Assembly: GCA_028023455.1 (NCBI GenBank)
Contig: JAQFVV010006729.1
Location: 1 to 64,000, forward strand
Length of the DNA: 64,000 bases
From: Epiperipatus broadwayi
Lineage: Eukaryota; Onychophora; Udeonychophora; Euonychophora; Peripatidae
Reading direction: 5' to 3'
Shown here: positions 11,567-24,370 of the stretch, piece after piece
How positions within the stretch are numbered: the stretch's first letter is position 1
How the letters are laid out: the number at the start of each line of letters is the position of its first letter
Position numbers and translations under genes: made by a program
The notes under the pieces: model-generated
What the model was told of the DNA's origin: nothing
Seen by the model: the letters and a program-made list of their open reading frames with translations, nothing else
Databases searched by the model: none

Positions 11567-11902
11567 AAACAAAAACTCTGGAATAAATTCTATACAATTC
11601 AAAGTACTGATATATAAAAATAAATAATAACCACAGATAGCTTATGGCATGTCTGCCATCCCGAGTAGCATTTTACAATTAAAATAAATGAAAAAAATCT
11701 CATTAAAGTGACACAGCATTAACATTTCCACATGGAAAAACATAAATGTTATGTGAATGTAATGAGTTTTTTTTTTTTTTTAATTTTAACTGTAAAATGC
11801 TAGTTAGGATGGCTGACATGCCACAAGCTGGCATAGCTATTATTTCTTTTTATATATCCATATTTGGTATAATAATATAATTTATTCCAGAGTTTTTTGT
11901 CT
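11567..11902. repeat. Palindromic MITE-like element, 336 bp
   Basis: The outer ends AAACAAAAACTCTGGAATAA and TTATTCCAGAGTTTTTTGTCT are inverted. The inner arms AGCTTATGGCATGTCTGCCA and TGGCTGACATGCCACAAGCT, then TAGCATTTTACA and TGTAAAATGCTA, are also inverted. Arms extend about 110 to 140 bp with internal mismatches. There is no coding capacity. A non-autonomous DNA transposon is likely. It sits in the receptor intron. Confidence 0.8.
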
Positions 11903-13019
11903 ATTATATTTATTTTATCTTATTATACATATATATGTTAAATTTGAGCTTTTTGATGAATTTATCAAGAAACAAATTAATGTTTTGGTGTCATTTTCAT
12001 GTAAACAAGATACATGCATGCGTGTGTGCACACACATATATACATACACACACTATACTAACCCTTGATGTTGAACTTGAACTATTGATAAGATTTATAG
12101 ATGCCAATTATTGGAGTAAAGTTCATATACCAGTATCAACCACCACCAACAAGTAGGGCTGAGTTAAAATAATGAATATCTTCTGCTGTCCTCTAGGATA
12201 AGATGTTGCTATATCTTTTTTTTTTCATTATACAAAGAAAAAAAAGTTCAACTACATTGGAAAGTTATGATTAATCAAATTCTAAATAATACTTTAAATA
12301 TAAATACGCTCTTATTTTATTACACTTAACAATAATTCTAAATTTGAATATTCTTTTTAAAATTAATTTAGTAAGCAAATTTGAATTATTAAATAAAATG
12401 AAAATGTCATGTATTTAATACAACCACAATAGGGATGGCTTAGTAAATAAGATATTCTTAATTATAAACTTAAATAAAGCAATACAATCATGAATGAATA
12501 TCTTGTAACTAGGATAGAAATTTAATTCAGCAAGTTATTGAATATTTTGGACATGGTGTATTGAAATATTTCTTTTTTCTCCAAATGCAGAACTTAAAAA
12601 TAATGTAAAAATGCAATTGTCTTACAAAATCATGATAGATTTATGTGTAAAATTAAAAATTTGAGTAGTATGAAATAATTATACTATCAATAATGGCAAT
12701 TGTGATAATTAAAAAATACATATTTTAATTTTTTTAAATGTGACTTAATGGAATATATAAACTTTTTATAATATAAATTCTTTCAAAAACTACACATAAG
12801 AGAGCACTTATAGCTAATGCTATCAGCATTTTTTTTTAATATTAATTATTAAATCAAAAAAAGAATAGATGATATTTATTACCCATATATTGTAATAGAA
12901 TTTTAAACTTGAACCCAATTGAGAGATTAGTGATGAGCATAATGAAAGACTTTACCAATTCCTAAGCCTATTGCTGTTAATATTAGTCAAGTAACTGTAA
13001 TATTTCCTGCTCAACATTG

Positions 13020-13022
<3 letters not shown>
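11903..13022. other. AT-rich intron sequence
   Basis: A short CA-rich patch lies near 12027-12053. The frame at 11935-12156 is low-complexity and unsupported. Confidence 0.5.
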
Positions 13023-13055
<33 letters not shown>

Positions 13056-13078
13056 ATATATATATATATATATATATA
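13023..13078. repeat. Interrupted (AT)n microsatellite
   Basis: Two AT runs are separated by ACAAT. They lie next to a segment at 13114-13182 sharing GTGAATATGGTCTA and TATGGTAC-like ends with 20770-20875. Confidence 0.95.
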
Positions 13079-13113
13079 CACATCCACACCATATTCTTCT
13101 AACTACATATAAA

Positions 13114-13182
13114 GTGAATATGGTCTAAAAGACATGAGCTCTCTGGGCATTTTTCAGTTATCAAGAACCCTTTATGGTACCA
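13114..13182 (+). repeat. Degraded SINE-like fragment
   Basis: Begins GTGAATATGGTCTA and ends TTTATGGTACCACTT. The same ends occur at 20770-20875, where a B-box-like GGTTTGAATCCC is intact. Here the B box is lost. Confidence 0.45.
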
Positions 13183-14013
13183 CTTCATTACTTTTTTAAG
13201 TAATGACCAGAACACAATTTCAAACCTTCATTCACAATATGATAATCCTATCAGCATTGATCAATAGCTTGGGATACAAAATACTCAATCATGATATTGT
13301 ACACTTTAATTATTTACTGAATTGATGAAATACAAAAATGAAAATTAAATCACAGACTAAGATTACAAACTCAACAATACTTTATTCCAAACAATAACAA
13401 TAATATAAATATTCAACACTCTCATTACATAATGAACTCTGCTAAAATATAGAAATACAAATATGGACCATGATAAAGCATTTAATATGATGTAATTTTA
13501 TATCATGTAATGGCTTTTAAAAAAATTCCAATGCACTCTATTTTTTTGTTACTTTAAATTTAAAAAAATCTCTTCTTTATTTTTACTCTCATATGCTGGA
13601 TAGATGTTTAATTATAATATATTAAAATAAATTAATAATTAAATAAAATTCCATAAAAAATACTTAACTGAATGAGAATACATAGACAAATACATAAATC
13701 ATTTTAACTAGTTAAGTGTCAGGCGCCATATTGAATTTTTAAAAAAACTGATTTCAGACACAATTTTCACAATAACTTCAGTTTTAATAATGTTAGAGCA
13801 AAAAAATTACATTGATAGAAACTAAAACAATTAAAGAAAACAATATGGCTAAGAAAAATAGTGATTATCATAAAAAAATAAAGTAACAAAGAAATTTCCA
13901 CATTCAAAATAATTATTACTTTACTGTTTGTTCATAATTGCTACTTTCTCATTAACTAATTTCTTTGCATTCCTCACAAAATTTCCTTTAAGATGATATA
14001 TAAAACATCTTAC
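13183..14013. other. AT-rich intron sequence, nothing recognised
   Basis: No coding or structural signal was seen beyond homopolymer runs. Confidence 0.5.
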
Positions 14014-14640
14014 CTGAGATAACCCATACCTTCAGAACTTGCAGTAATAGGAAGATAAGAATTCTTCATTTTTTTCTTGCATCCCAAAGTTGAAAAAATT
14101 CAAGGCATCTGGAAGAAAAAATGTTCTCCCTAATAAAAGATTTAAAAAAAAATTAGAATTCTATCAGAATGTAAAAATAATAAAACAAGTGTAGATAATA
14201 TTACTTAGCTCTATAAATTATTTTGATTTTAGTTTCATATTGCTATTCATTAACTAATTTACCCTTTTTGACATTTCTGCTACAATCTTCAATCTTTAGT
14301 TAGTTTATTTACTTTTATTGCTATTATCTTTCATCTTTTGCAACTTTTTAGTCTGTGTTATCATTTCAAGAATTTGAGATTCCATCTTCTATAGCTTTAT
14401 TATTGATTTTTTTGACTTTCTGTATATTATGTGTTTCTTGACTAAACCCTTCTTCCCAAATTTCGGGTAGGTTTCTAATGTAGCCTGATTTTCTTTTATT
14501 TCTTTTAGTGCTTTTACCATTATGTGCTGATTATTTTTCATTTTTTAGCATTCTTTCAATGCTCCATTAATTCACCTTTTTACTTTTAATATTCTCTCTA
14601 TGGTTTCTTAATTTTCCTTTATTTTGGCTATATCCTGAAA
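14014..14640 (-). pseudogene. Minus-strand coding-like remnant, unknown family
   Basis: Read on the minus strand, 14640-14265 gives interrupted patches with coding-like composition, such as EIKENQATLETYPKFGKKG and MESQILEMITQTKKLQKMK, rich in Lys, Glu and Gln as in coiled coils, with several stops. Downstream in the same sense lies a 95-nt segment (14108-14014) bounded by TTCTTCCAG and CTCAG|GTAAG, good splice-site matches. One frame there contains MKNSYLPITASSEGMGYL but starts behind a stop. I recognise no family. It may be a decayed retroelement ORF1, a pseudogene or a noncoding transcript antisense to the receptor. Confidence 0.25.
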
Positions 14641-16354
14641 TAATCTAATATATTAAAATATTTAAATTACTTGTAAAACTTGATGATGAAAGAAAAAAAG
14701 ATAACAGACAATGGAATGGAGTTTCATTATAATAATTAGTATGTTTCTGAGCAGATTAATAAAGCAAACAGATGATAAATTATTCTAAAAAATGACATTT
14801 ATGTAATCACCAAGAGAAGATATTGGCTTGACAATGAATATTGTTATAATAATTATTATTGTTAAAAACATCAATAATAGTAATGGTTTTATATTATTTA
14901 ACCCACTTATCATCATGAATGATATTTCATCAGTAAGTAATAAAATGATCTAAAATTAATCAGTTAGAGCATATTATATTATGGCTTGAAAAGTCAAACC
15001 AACATTCTAAAATTCAAAACCTTATGCATCTCTATGACCTTTCCTACCTTCAGATGTAATGCAACTTGGAGAAATAATATCTCTAATTATGTTATATTGT
15101 GAACTTTTACTGATTTTGTAAATCTTTAGCATTTAAATATTTAAATTATAGACCATTCAGTTTTTAGCCATTAAGCTTCTATTATTCATTGGCTAAAAGG
15201 TTTTGAAATCAAGATGATCAGGAAAGAATTAATATTCTGGTATATTATATTTAAAAACATTGTTAGCATATAGCAATGTAAATATTAGACTAGAAAAGAA
15301 GAGTTTGTAAATACCTATTCATATTCCATTGAGCATCAGTATTGCAGTAAGAAGAAGTAATAGTCATTACAACAAACATCTTTTAATATATAAAAGTATT
15401 TTAGGCTTTAACATAGTTACATTGAATATCCTGAATGCTAAGAGTTTCTAGATCAATGTTCACTATATCATGTCTAGCATTTAATATCACATGACTACTC
15501 AAATAACTAATTATTTGATAATTTTTGCTCTATGTGATTTAGTGCAGTACTAAAGTCAAGAACTGGGTTAATCTTAAGCTATTGATGCTTACATTTGACA
15601 TGATATCCCATGTTTCTTTATATTTAATTATCTTTTTATCTTGTAAAGGTTATCATAATGATAAAGTATTTGAAAGGTAAAGGATTCATAGATCAAGGCT
15701 TAACTTGTCATTTTGATTATTGAATATTACTTGTTATTCTAAAAAAAGTAAAATGAAAACATGAGACTTAGAAAATGTCTGTAACTAAAAATTATGATTC
15801 ACCATCATCATTTGTTCGCAATCATTCAAAGTCATTGTAAAGTCTCTTAAGGTCAGGTTATTGAATACTGAATGCTATATGCTTTCTGCAGTAGCTTTGT
15901 AGCTTATATATGACAGTAAATAAATGTTATTGATCTGTCAAAGATTGTACTAATTACTCTAATATTTTGAATTATCTTTTTACAATTACTATTGGAAAAC
16001 ATCCAATGGTTTCATTATTTTGTTATATATGCAAAAGAATCACACACAAATATATGCTTATCATCTCTTTCTGAATGACATAAAACTACTAATGATGTTG
16101 CCAATAAATTTTTATAGACTATTTTTCAATTTAAAATAAGTTATAACAATGCAAAACATTTTTTTATCCCTTGTTCCATTTAGCATAACCATAAATTCGT
16201 AGCTTCTACTTTGCATTCCATTATATCTTTTGCCGTTCACATAATTATTTGCTAGTTTTTGATGGTTTAAATGTTTTATCTATTTGAGCACATTATCTGG
16301 TATATATGCTACTATATTTCTTTATTTTAGATGAGATTGTTTCTATGAAATGCA

Positions 16355-16434
16355 TTAATATAGTTTTTATAATTAGAATTAAAATATATATATATTAATA
16401 TAGTTTTTATAATTAGAATTAAAATATATATATA
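16355..16434 (+). repeat. 40-bp tandem duplication
   Basis: Two essentially identical copies of a 40-bp unit (TTAATATAGTTTTTATAATT plus AGAATTAAAATATATATATA) about 120 bp upstream of the second receptor exon. Confidence 0.95.
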
Positions 16435-16549
16435 TAAACAATTGATGATCAGAGTTGAAATGACTATAATAAACAATTAAATACTTTTTTTAATATTATT
16501 TTGTTAATTTAAAGCAAAATTGAAAATAATTATTATATTTGTCTTCTAG

Positions 16550-16644
16550 TTGGAGTATCAGGGTATGTTGCTGTAGATGAGAACGGGGATAAAAATTCGG
16601 ACTTTAGTTTGCTTGATTTTGATCCTAAGCTGTTAGATTTTAAG
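16550..16644 (+). CDS. Next exon of the receptor guanylate cyclase, end of the ligand-binding domain
   Basis: The exon is 95 nt, with acceptor TTGTCTTCTAG before 16550 and donor AAG|GTAACT after 16644. The first two bases complete a Val codon from the previous exon; the exit phase is 0. It reads VGVSGYVAVDENGDKNSDF and then SLLDFDPKLLDFK. G-x-x-G-x-V/I-x-x-D-x-N-G-D-(K/R)-x-x-D-F-S-L is the signature of the conserved block in receptor guanylate cyclases of the GC-A/GC-B type, and the asparagine, glycine and aspartates are kept. The usual Trp in the following L-W-D is Leu here (S-L-L-D). No stop or frameshift, and composition less AT-rich than the flanks. The next exon, expected to carry the juxtamembrane CGF-like region, was not found downstream. 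Confidence 0.85.
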
Positions 16645-17224
16645 GTAACTTTCTTTTTCTATATTTAAAAGAATAAACTTCTTGTTTAATTACTATTGCT
16701 TTCTCTTTTATTATAATAATATTAAATAACTTTTATTTTTTGTAAACTTATTTTAATTGTTAATTACTTAGGATTTTTATCTTAACGTATAATAAGCTTC
16801 ACTCTTCCATTTTTTTTACGCTTTTAAGCTTTTTTTTTAGATAGTTTATTTTATTTTAGAAAATATTATATATGTATGTGAATATTGTTAATTTTTTTAA
16901 AATCGATAATATGTAGAAAAAACAATCTACTGATTATTAAAATGTTTATTTTAAGAATAAATAATTAAATCTATTGTAAAGTTATGAGAAGTTTGTAGTG
17001 TGCAAATCAATAGTCCTATGCACACATGTTATGTATTCAACTTTTCTTAAGACATCTGAGTAAAGAGCACTTAAAGTATAATTATACTATGATTTTTATA
17101 ATCAGCTCCATAGATAACCTTTTATTTTGAGTGTTTTTTAATTTAAATCAATTTATGGTTATATGTACTTCTAATACACATACTGCTAAACTGGAATAAA
17201 TATATAAATTTTGCAAACAATATT
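16645..17224. other. Presumed intron, AT-rich
   Basis: No exon was recognised; direction is inferred from the donor at 16645. Confidence 0.5.
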
Positions 17225-17907
17225 TAAATAAGCATTTATTTTTATATAGCGCTGTGTTTACAATTGTATTACATTCAAATATCAGCCTTTCAAGCTAATT
17301 GTGCATGCACTTTGTGAGTGTTAATAATAAATGAATACTTTCCTTTCCAATACAAGATATAGTATTTATGCAGGAATAAAATGAATCCACTTATTCCTAC
17401 AACTCAAATGCTTATATATGAGCAAATCTGAAGTACTGGCAAGAAAAGCGTGAGGAAAGACCACTCACTTTAAATTACTATTTACGATGTCTGAATGAAT
17501 GACGTCGGTGAAATTGTCTAGAATTTACTAAACATCACTCTAACTGAAACTTAATCATATGTAAATAAGCGTTTATTTTTATATAGTGCTATGTTTACTA
17601 TTGTATTACATTCAAATATCAGCCTTTCAAGCTATTTGTGCACACGCTTTGCGAGTGTTAATAATAAATGAATACTTTCCTTTCCAATACAAGATATAGT
17701 ATTTATGCAGGAATAAAATGGATTGTATTCTCATCCTTGGTGTTCACCTAGATATGGCATTGATGCTAATTGAAAACATATACATATAATGATTCCAGGG
17801 CCCGACCTAAATAATCGATTTGATCTAAAAAGATCTGATTTCTTAGATTTGTAATAACATATTCTACTGACTAATACTATTATATGATGTTAGTTTTTTT
17901 CATTTTT

Positions 17908-18422
17908 GTAAATGTTTATTAATCTTATCTTGTTTTTGAGTTTTGTGTGTGTGTGTCTTTTTAAAGTTACGGTGTTTTTCTAACTTTTTTTTTTTGGACT
18001 TTATGTGTGTCTTTTTAAAGTTCCGGGTTTTTTTTTTTGCAAGAGTAAATCAATACTTTTATTCAAAAGGAAGACATAATAAGTAAATGTTTATTAATCT
18101 TATTTTGTTTTTGGATTTGTGTGTGTGTCTTTAAAGTTATGGGGCTTTTTAAAATATTTTTTTGGGGACTTTATGTGTGTCTTTTTAAAGTTACGATACT
18201 TGTTTTTGCAAGAGTAAATCAATCATTTGATTCAAAAGCAAGACATAATAAGTCAATGTTTATTAATCTTAGATTGTTTTTGAGTTTGTGTGTGTGTCTT
18301 TAAAGTTATGGGGCTTTTTCTCATTTTTTGGGGGGGGACTTTACGTGTGTCTTTTTTTAAAGTTGCAGTATTTTTGGTCAAGAGTAAAAATCAATTATTT
18401 TTATTAAAAAAGCAATACATAA
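17908..18422 (+). repeat. Tandem array, three units of about 170 bp
   Basis: Units start GTAAATGTTTATTAATCTTA at 17908 and 18083 and GTCAATGTTTATTAATCTTA at 18252. Each contains two sub-blocks with GTGTGTCTTT..AAAGTTA, a short G run, then CAAGAGTAAATCAAT and an ending like AAGCAAGACATAATAA. The internal duplication suggests an older unit about half that length. The frame at 18121-18303 is an artefact. Confidence 0.85.
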
Positions 18423-18465
18423 TTCTAAATCACTAGTAATGTCATATATATACTACAATTTAGAA

Positions 18466-19085
<620 letters not shown>

Positions 19086-19140
19086 AATTAGTCACTGGTT
19101 TGTTTTTTGTTTGTGCGTATATATATATATAGCAAAAGTA

Positions 19141-19650
19141 ACTTGTCACGGACGAATTCTCGTGAAAATGGTACTTTCGCATGATCCTTACATTTTTTTT
19201 CCGTTTCGCACCCTTAAAAGCAATTTTTGAGGGTTACCCATTCATGATGAAATCTTCAGGACATTATTACTAAACTTACAACAGTAAAGTAAGTTACAAC
19301 ACATTAAAATAAAAGACGTCTTATCAAATTTTAAAAACACTCTCACACGAAACTACAGAGAAAATAGATATTCTACTATTATGAGAAAATGATGAACCAA
19401 ATCAACTACTACAGCAGCCAATCAAGGCATTTCTTTCTCTTTGCTTTTAGCATAGAAAAAAAGCCATAACCGGCAGCCATCGGGAACTCTTTATGTGTTT
19501 TATCGTAGAAAGAAGTCTCTATTTGTGTGGGCTTCTGTTACTGTCACCTCCTCCGTCCAACATAGCGTGAAGACTTTTCTGCATTTATAACATAGAAAAT
19601 TTTCTCTTTTGTTGGGTGAAGGCTGGTGAAATGGTATATTTTTAGGAATT
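19141..19650. repeat. Unique-looking interior of the composite repeat
   Basis: A less AT-rich, CpG-containing block (GGACGAATTCTCGTGAAAA, AACCGGCAGCCATCGGGAAC, ACCTCCTCCGTCCAACATAG) between the tandem array and the right inverted arm. There is no open frame on either strand. It is probably part of the repeat family and may hold the original element's functional sequence. Confidence 0.45.
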
Positions 19651-19950
19651 TACCTAGAAATAGCAACATCTTGAGGCGAACACCAAGGATGAGAAAACAA
19701 CCATAAAATGAATCCAGACATCGTAAATAGTAATTTAAAGTGAATGGTCCTTCCTCATGCTTTCCTTTCCAGTACTTCAGATTTGCTCATATATAAGCAT
19801 TTGAGTTGTAGGAATAAGTGGATTCATTTTATTCCTGCATAAATATTATATCTTGTATTGGAAAGGAAAGTATTAATTTATTATTAACACTCGCAAAGCA
19901 CGTGCACAATTAGCTTGAAAGGCTGATATTTGAATGTAAAACAATATTTA

Positions 19951-20295
19951 ACTAATTAGTCAATAAATTTTCAAATATTATACACTATTTTATTTAATAT
20001 AATGTTAAAATAATCATCAAGCAACTCTCCCAAAACTATCAAATTATTAGAAATTTGATTGGTTTGCTATTTAAATATTCTTGCAAGTTAACTTATATTT
20101 ATATGAATTATTTTAATAAAGTTCTCTAAAAGTGCAATTTATAGTGAAACCACAATATATACTTTGTTTTGTTCCAAGCCTACATTGTGTACACTGTATA
20201 CCATGTATAATAGCTCATGTTTTGTTGATAAACTTTGATTAAAATAGAATACAGATTGTTTATTGATCTGTAAGTATACATATAGTACTTTTCAA

Positions 20296-20338
<43 letters not shown>

Positions 20339-20769
20339 CAGATATCAAACTTTATTTATTACATATATATATATTGTAACATAATAAAAGAGATCATTGG
20401 TCCATTGTAACTTAATTAAAAGTTCAAAAGAATTATTTAGATTAATAAATGAAAAATGATAACTTAAATTTTTATATCAAAGAGAAAAGAATTAAACATT
20501 GTAACTTGCTGAGCATAAGCTATTAAACAAAAGATCAGTCTGAGTTATCAATCATATTAAGGGTCATTGGATTCAATGAAACATACTTCTATAATTAGAT
20601 TTCTCAAGATATCACAATATCAATAATTATAAACAAATTATTAATAACAACTATTATAACTCGAGTATACTAGTAACTCAATAAAATATCTTCTCAGGTA
20701 TACAGACAGTAGATTTTATCCACTTTTATTTCTTGGTTTGATGTTAAGTGCATATTTAAACAAATACCA
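19951..20769. other. AT-rich stretch with (AT)n at 20301-20334
   Basis: Contains one long AT dinucleotide run. Nothing else recognised. Confidence 0.6.
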
Positions 20770-20875
20770 AGTGAATATGGTCTAGCAGGGCACCACTAGA
20801 TTATCTGAATTTAGACACAGTTATATCTAATAACCTTTTCACATGTACCAGGTTTGAATCCCTTTTTGGTACTTT
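20770..20875 (+). repeat. SINE-like fragment with B-box motif
   Basis: GTGAATATGGTCTAGCAGGG opens it, and CAGGTTTGAATCCC provides a good pol III B box about 75 bases on, followed by TTTTTGGTAC. A degraded copy lies at 13114-13182. The A box is not clear. Confidence 0.5.
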
Positions 20876-22159
20876 ATTTCTAATAAAATGGAGGATTTTG
20901 CTTTTAGAGCCATATCACTGTATGCACTAATATTTAGGTAAATGTAAAACATCTTTAAACCCAAGTGGAGTATATAAAATTCATTAGACATAAATCATTT
21001 CCCAGATCTTACCATAATAAATGCATTTCAATATTTTTCTATAAGTTTTACTAGCTCAGATTACTATTAATCTAGGATGGCAATTCACTCATCCTTGCAT
21101 GAAATAGATGATGGGATGGTGGTTATAATAATACTAAGAAATCACTAAATACTATGAAATCAATATTTATTTATGGCCTTTAAACATTTAAACAGCAACG
21201 TGACGATGACAATGATGATAAATGACAATGATAATGGTTTCAACCACAGCTTTAGGATTAAGCCTAAACATAAAACCTAATTTTTATAAAGAAATTCATA
21301 ATCATTGCTTCATTTTAGTATATCTAATTGGAACTTAAATAGCTAATATTCACCTTGATGATGAATGATCACATTTAATAAAGACTACTCTTAATGAAAT
21401 ATATACGCCTCATTTAATAAAACAAATTAACATTTATTAATGCCTTACTAATATCTACATGAAAATTTATAGATAAACATGAAAATTGATATGAATAATA
21501 ATAACAATAATAATTGATTATATTGCAATCTTCAGATTAATTTCAAGTTCTTTCCTCTTTCCCGTCAAATGTATCTGGTATTAAATTGGGTAACCGATTT
21601 GTTAAAATGTTCCATCCACAAGAAAAGTATTTCATAAAAAAATATTCACTCATTGGCACACATACCTTATAATCTAACATGTAAGCAGAATGTTAAAAAA
21701 AATGTTAGTAGAATTATTGAAAGAGCAAGTTTTAGAGACAAGTCTTAAATCATTTTCTTCCCCTCCCTTCTACACTCTGAAACCTATACTTTCTTAAAAC
21801 AAAATAATTTAATATTTTAATACTGCTTATTCCTTCACATTCACTTGCAATTATACACAGATAAAGTATTATTATGTATGTGTGTGTTTACCCCGTAAAA
21901 ACCAAAATATTATTTAAAACCAAAATAATAATACAAAAAATTATTTTACACATTAATATTTCATAACTGTAAATTAATAAACAAATAATTTTGATACATT
22001 CAAAATCATTTATGAAGCTCAAGCTTATTATTAGTAAGAAATTATTGGTTTTAATCGATCTGAATTGTCTTTGAAAGTTCTTTAAATAAAATATACCACT
22101 TTATTGCTAAAAGTTTATTAAGACTCTGATATCATAAAGAAAATAGATATAAAAAGTCA
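20876..22159. other. AT-rich stretch, nothing recognised
   Basis: A short cryptic GATGACAAT-type simple repeat lies near 21198-21235. No gene. Confidence 0.5.
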
Positions 22160-23110
22160 TATTACCGATCCTTTGTTTTGTGGCGAACTTTCAAGGGCTC
22201 AAACTTATCTTGTATAATGTCTATATTTCTGCAGCTACCATTTCCGTTTTATGTTGGAACAATCTCTTTCTTGAGGTGTATAATTGTTTGATGATGATGA
22301 TTCTATTGAGGTTATTTGCTTTAGTGGACAATTTGGAAATCATTATATTAATTTTTCTTCTCTTCCTGTCAAGCATGATTCTTTTAGTGGATGAAGTACA
22401 GTAGTTATTTTCACGTTTATAAATTTTCTGGGTTTAAACTCAATTACTGGAACAATTAATTGGACTTGATGATTTAATATTTATCAGTAGATTGCTCGTT
22501 TCCTGATCGCCTTCCAATGCAGGTGAATGTTTGTCTTCTTTCTATTTAAAAACATCTTATTTCTCTCAGTCAGTGGAAAGGTGTAGAATATTATTTTTCA
22601 GACAAGACATCTTTTCTTTCCTATATGATGTGCTAGTTGATGATGAGTCTGATAGACAGATGGAACATATATTAATTTTTCTTACCCCGCCATCCTTATA
22701 TTTTCAACATTCAAAACTTGATATAAAAAATGATTTAAAAAAAAAGGTTATCTAGCAAAATTAAAAATGTTTGTCTACTTTAGTTTCAATAATTTTTAAA
22801 AGTATCTCTACAACAACAATGATATCAACTGATTTTCCAGACTGCTTTTATATCCGATTTTTTTTTCTATTTTTGGCCACCTCTTTTAATTAGACTTATA
22901 ACTTATTTTCAACCAAATCGTTTTTTAGTTGAATAGTATGAAAAATCTCAGTATCCTGATTTTTAGACAAACTTTTGTTTCGAAGAAGAAAATAGTCTTA
23001 ATCCCTTTTCCTCACGTATATTTGTAACATCTAAAATTGGAGATTCTTTCTTTTGATCTTAAGATGAGACAACTTCAAAATTAGAATTCTCACCAAGCTT
23101 AAACTCCAAA
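22160..23110 (-). pseudogene. Possible decayed protein-coding remnant, minus strand
   Basis: On the minus strand several frames give patches of coding-like composition with frameshifts and stops between them: FVILEFKLGENSNFEVVSS, then DQKKESPILDVTNIREEKG (near 23110-22980), DSSSTSTSYRKEKMSC (near 22650-22600), EDKHSPALEGDQETSNLL (near 22540-22480) and ESSSSNNYTPQERDCSNIKR (near 22310-22240). Acidic, Ser-rich composition differs from the Ile/Tyr/Asn/Lys translations typical of AT-rich noncoding DNA here. I recognise no family. The plus-strand frames at 22180-22404 and 22531-22755 lie opposite these patches and are probably shadows. Confidence 0.3.
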
Positions 23111-23814
23111 ATGACAAACAATCATTTATAAAAACAAAATTGTTACAAAATATACACCCCATTCAACAGATTTTTTCCTTTAACACAAAATTGTTGAATA
23201 AAAAAAAATAATTTGACAGATTTAACCCTTCTTCCTTTCAATATATAATAAATGTAAATTTCTGTATGTAATGTACACACATACTTTATCATTTCAAATC
23301 ATTTATAAACTGACATTAAAAGAATCTAATTGCTAGCTTAGTAATTATAACCTAATATTTAAAATTAAATCCTTAGCTTCTAAATCCAAATTATAGTTAT
23401 AGAAAAGCAAAAATAGAAGTATAGAATAAGGTATTAAAATTTAGCAAGTGTAGGTTAGTTTTAAAGAAAGTTAAAATGGTTTAATATTTGAAATATAAAA
23501 CAATTAAATAGCTTACACATACACTGCCTATATATGTGTAACTTTGCTTTTTAACAGAAAAATTAAATATTGAATAGTTTAAATGTGTGTATTACCTTTC
23601 TATTAACACACAAACAAATAAAGAATATAATTGTTGACCCACTCTCTTTCTGTCTAAAGCTTTTAGAACTGGATCTGGTAGGGTTTAAACTTGGGTGCCC
23701 TACAGCTTCCTTTATTGTTATATAAAAATGTGATGACTTTTGTTTTACATTTTCTTACATGCACATTACTATAAATTTAGCTAATGACTAAATTGTAATG
23801 GTACAATATATATT

Positions 23815-23852
<38 letters not shown>

Positions 23853-24256
23853 ACAAATGTGTTTTTAAATGTATGGTATGCATATAAAATGAAAATTACA
23901 TTGTAAACAAAATTTAAATAAATAATAATAGTATAATTATTAAGAATAAGTTGAGGGATCATATTTAGCTGTATTTTGTTGAGTGTATATTCATTCATTC
24001 ATAAAAAAAAAATACTATATCATTTTTTTAAAAAAAAAAGAAGCCAAAATATCTGACTTTCATGACAATGAAACATATTCTAGATGATATTATTTTTTTA
24101 AATAACATTTTTGTAAAAGAAAAAATTAACATTATGCTTAGAAAACATTTTATGTGGAATATTGTCAAAATATTCAGAAAAGATAATAAAAAAGAATAAA
24201 ATGTATGTTTAAAATAAACTGAAGAAATTTTATTAATAAATATGATCATGTATAAT
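23111..24256. other. AT-rich stretch with (AT)n at 23817-23849
   Basis: A TA run gives a spurious IYIYIY frame on the minus strand. A GGGTTTAAACTTGGGTGCCC patch near 23680 resembles a worn tRNA B-box region. No gene. Confidence 0.5.
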
Positions 24257-24370
24257 GCTTCAAAATAGAAAAATGGCTGCTGGTCTATTGTAAAATTGAT
24301 TTTATACATGATTGCATATAGCATTCTGGGATGAAAAAATGGCTGCATGTGTACTGTAAAATGTACTAAA
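24257..24370 (+). repeat. Two-copy tandem repeat, about 67-bp period
   Basis: GAAAAATGGCTGCTGGTCTATTGTAAAATTGA is echoed by a second copy with GAAAAAATGGCTGCATGTGTACTGTAAAATGTA. The minus-strand 106-codon frame over 24028-24348 is AT-driven and not supported as a gene. Confidence 0.55.

Larger units (their letters stand above)
9893..16549 (+). other. Intron of the receptor gene (6657 bp)
   Basis: The intron begins GTAAG and ends TTTGTCTTCTAG. Splicing joins codon G|TT (Val) and keeps the conserved domain in frame. It holds a minus-strand tRNA-like SINE, a foldback element, a 336 bp palindrome, (AT)n tracts and a short SINE-like fragment near 13114. The remainder is AT-rich without recognisable content. 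Confidence 0.75.

Noticed and set aside
24028-24348. 106-codon minus-strand frame
   Set aside because: Composition is Phe/Ile/Tyr/Lys as expected from AT-rich DNA, it overlaps a small tandem duplication, and no motif or splice context supports it.
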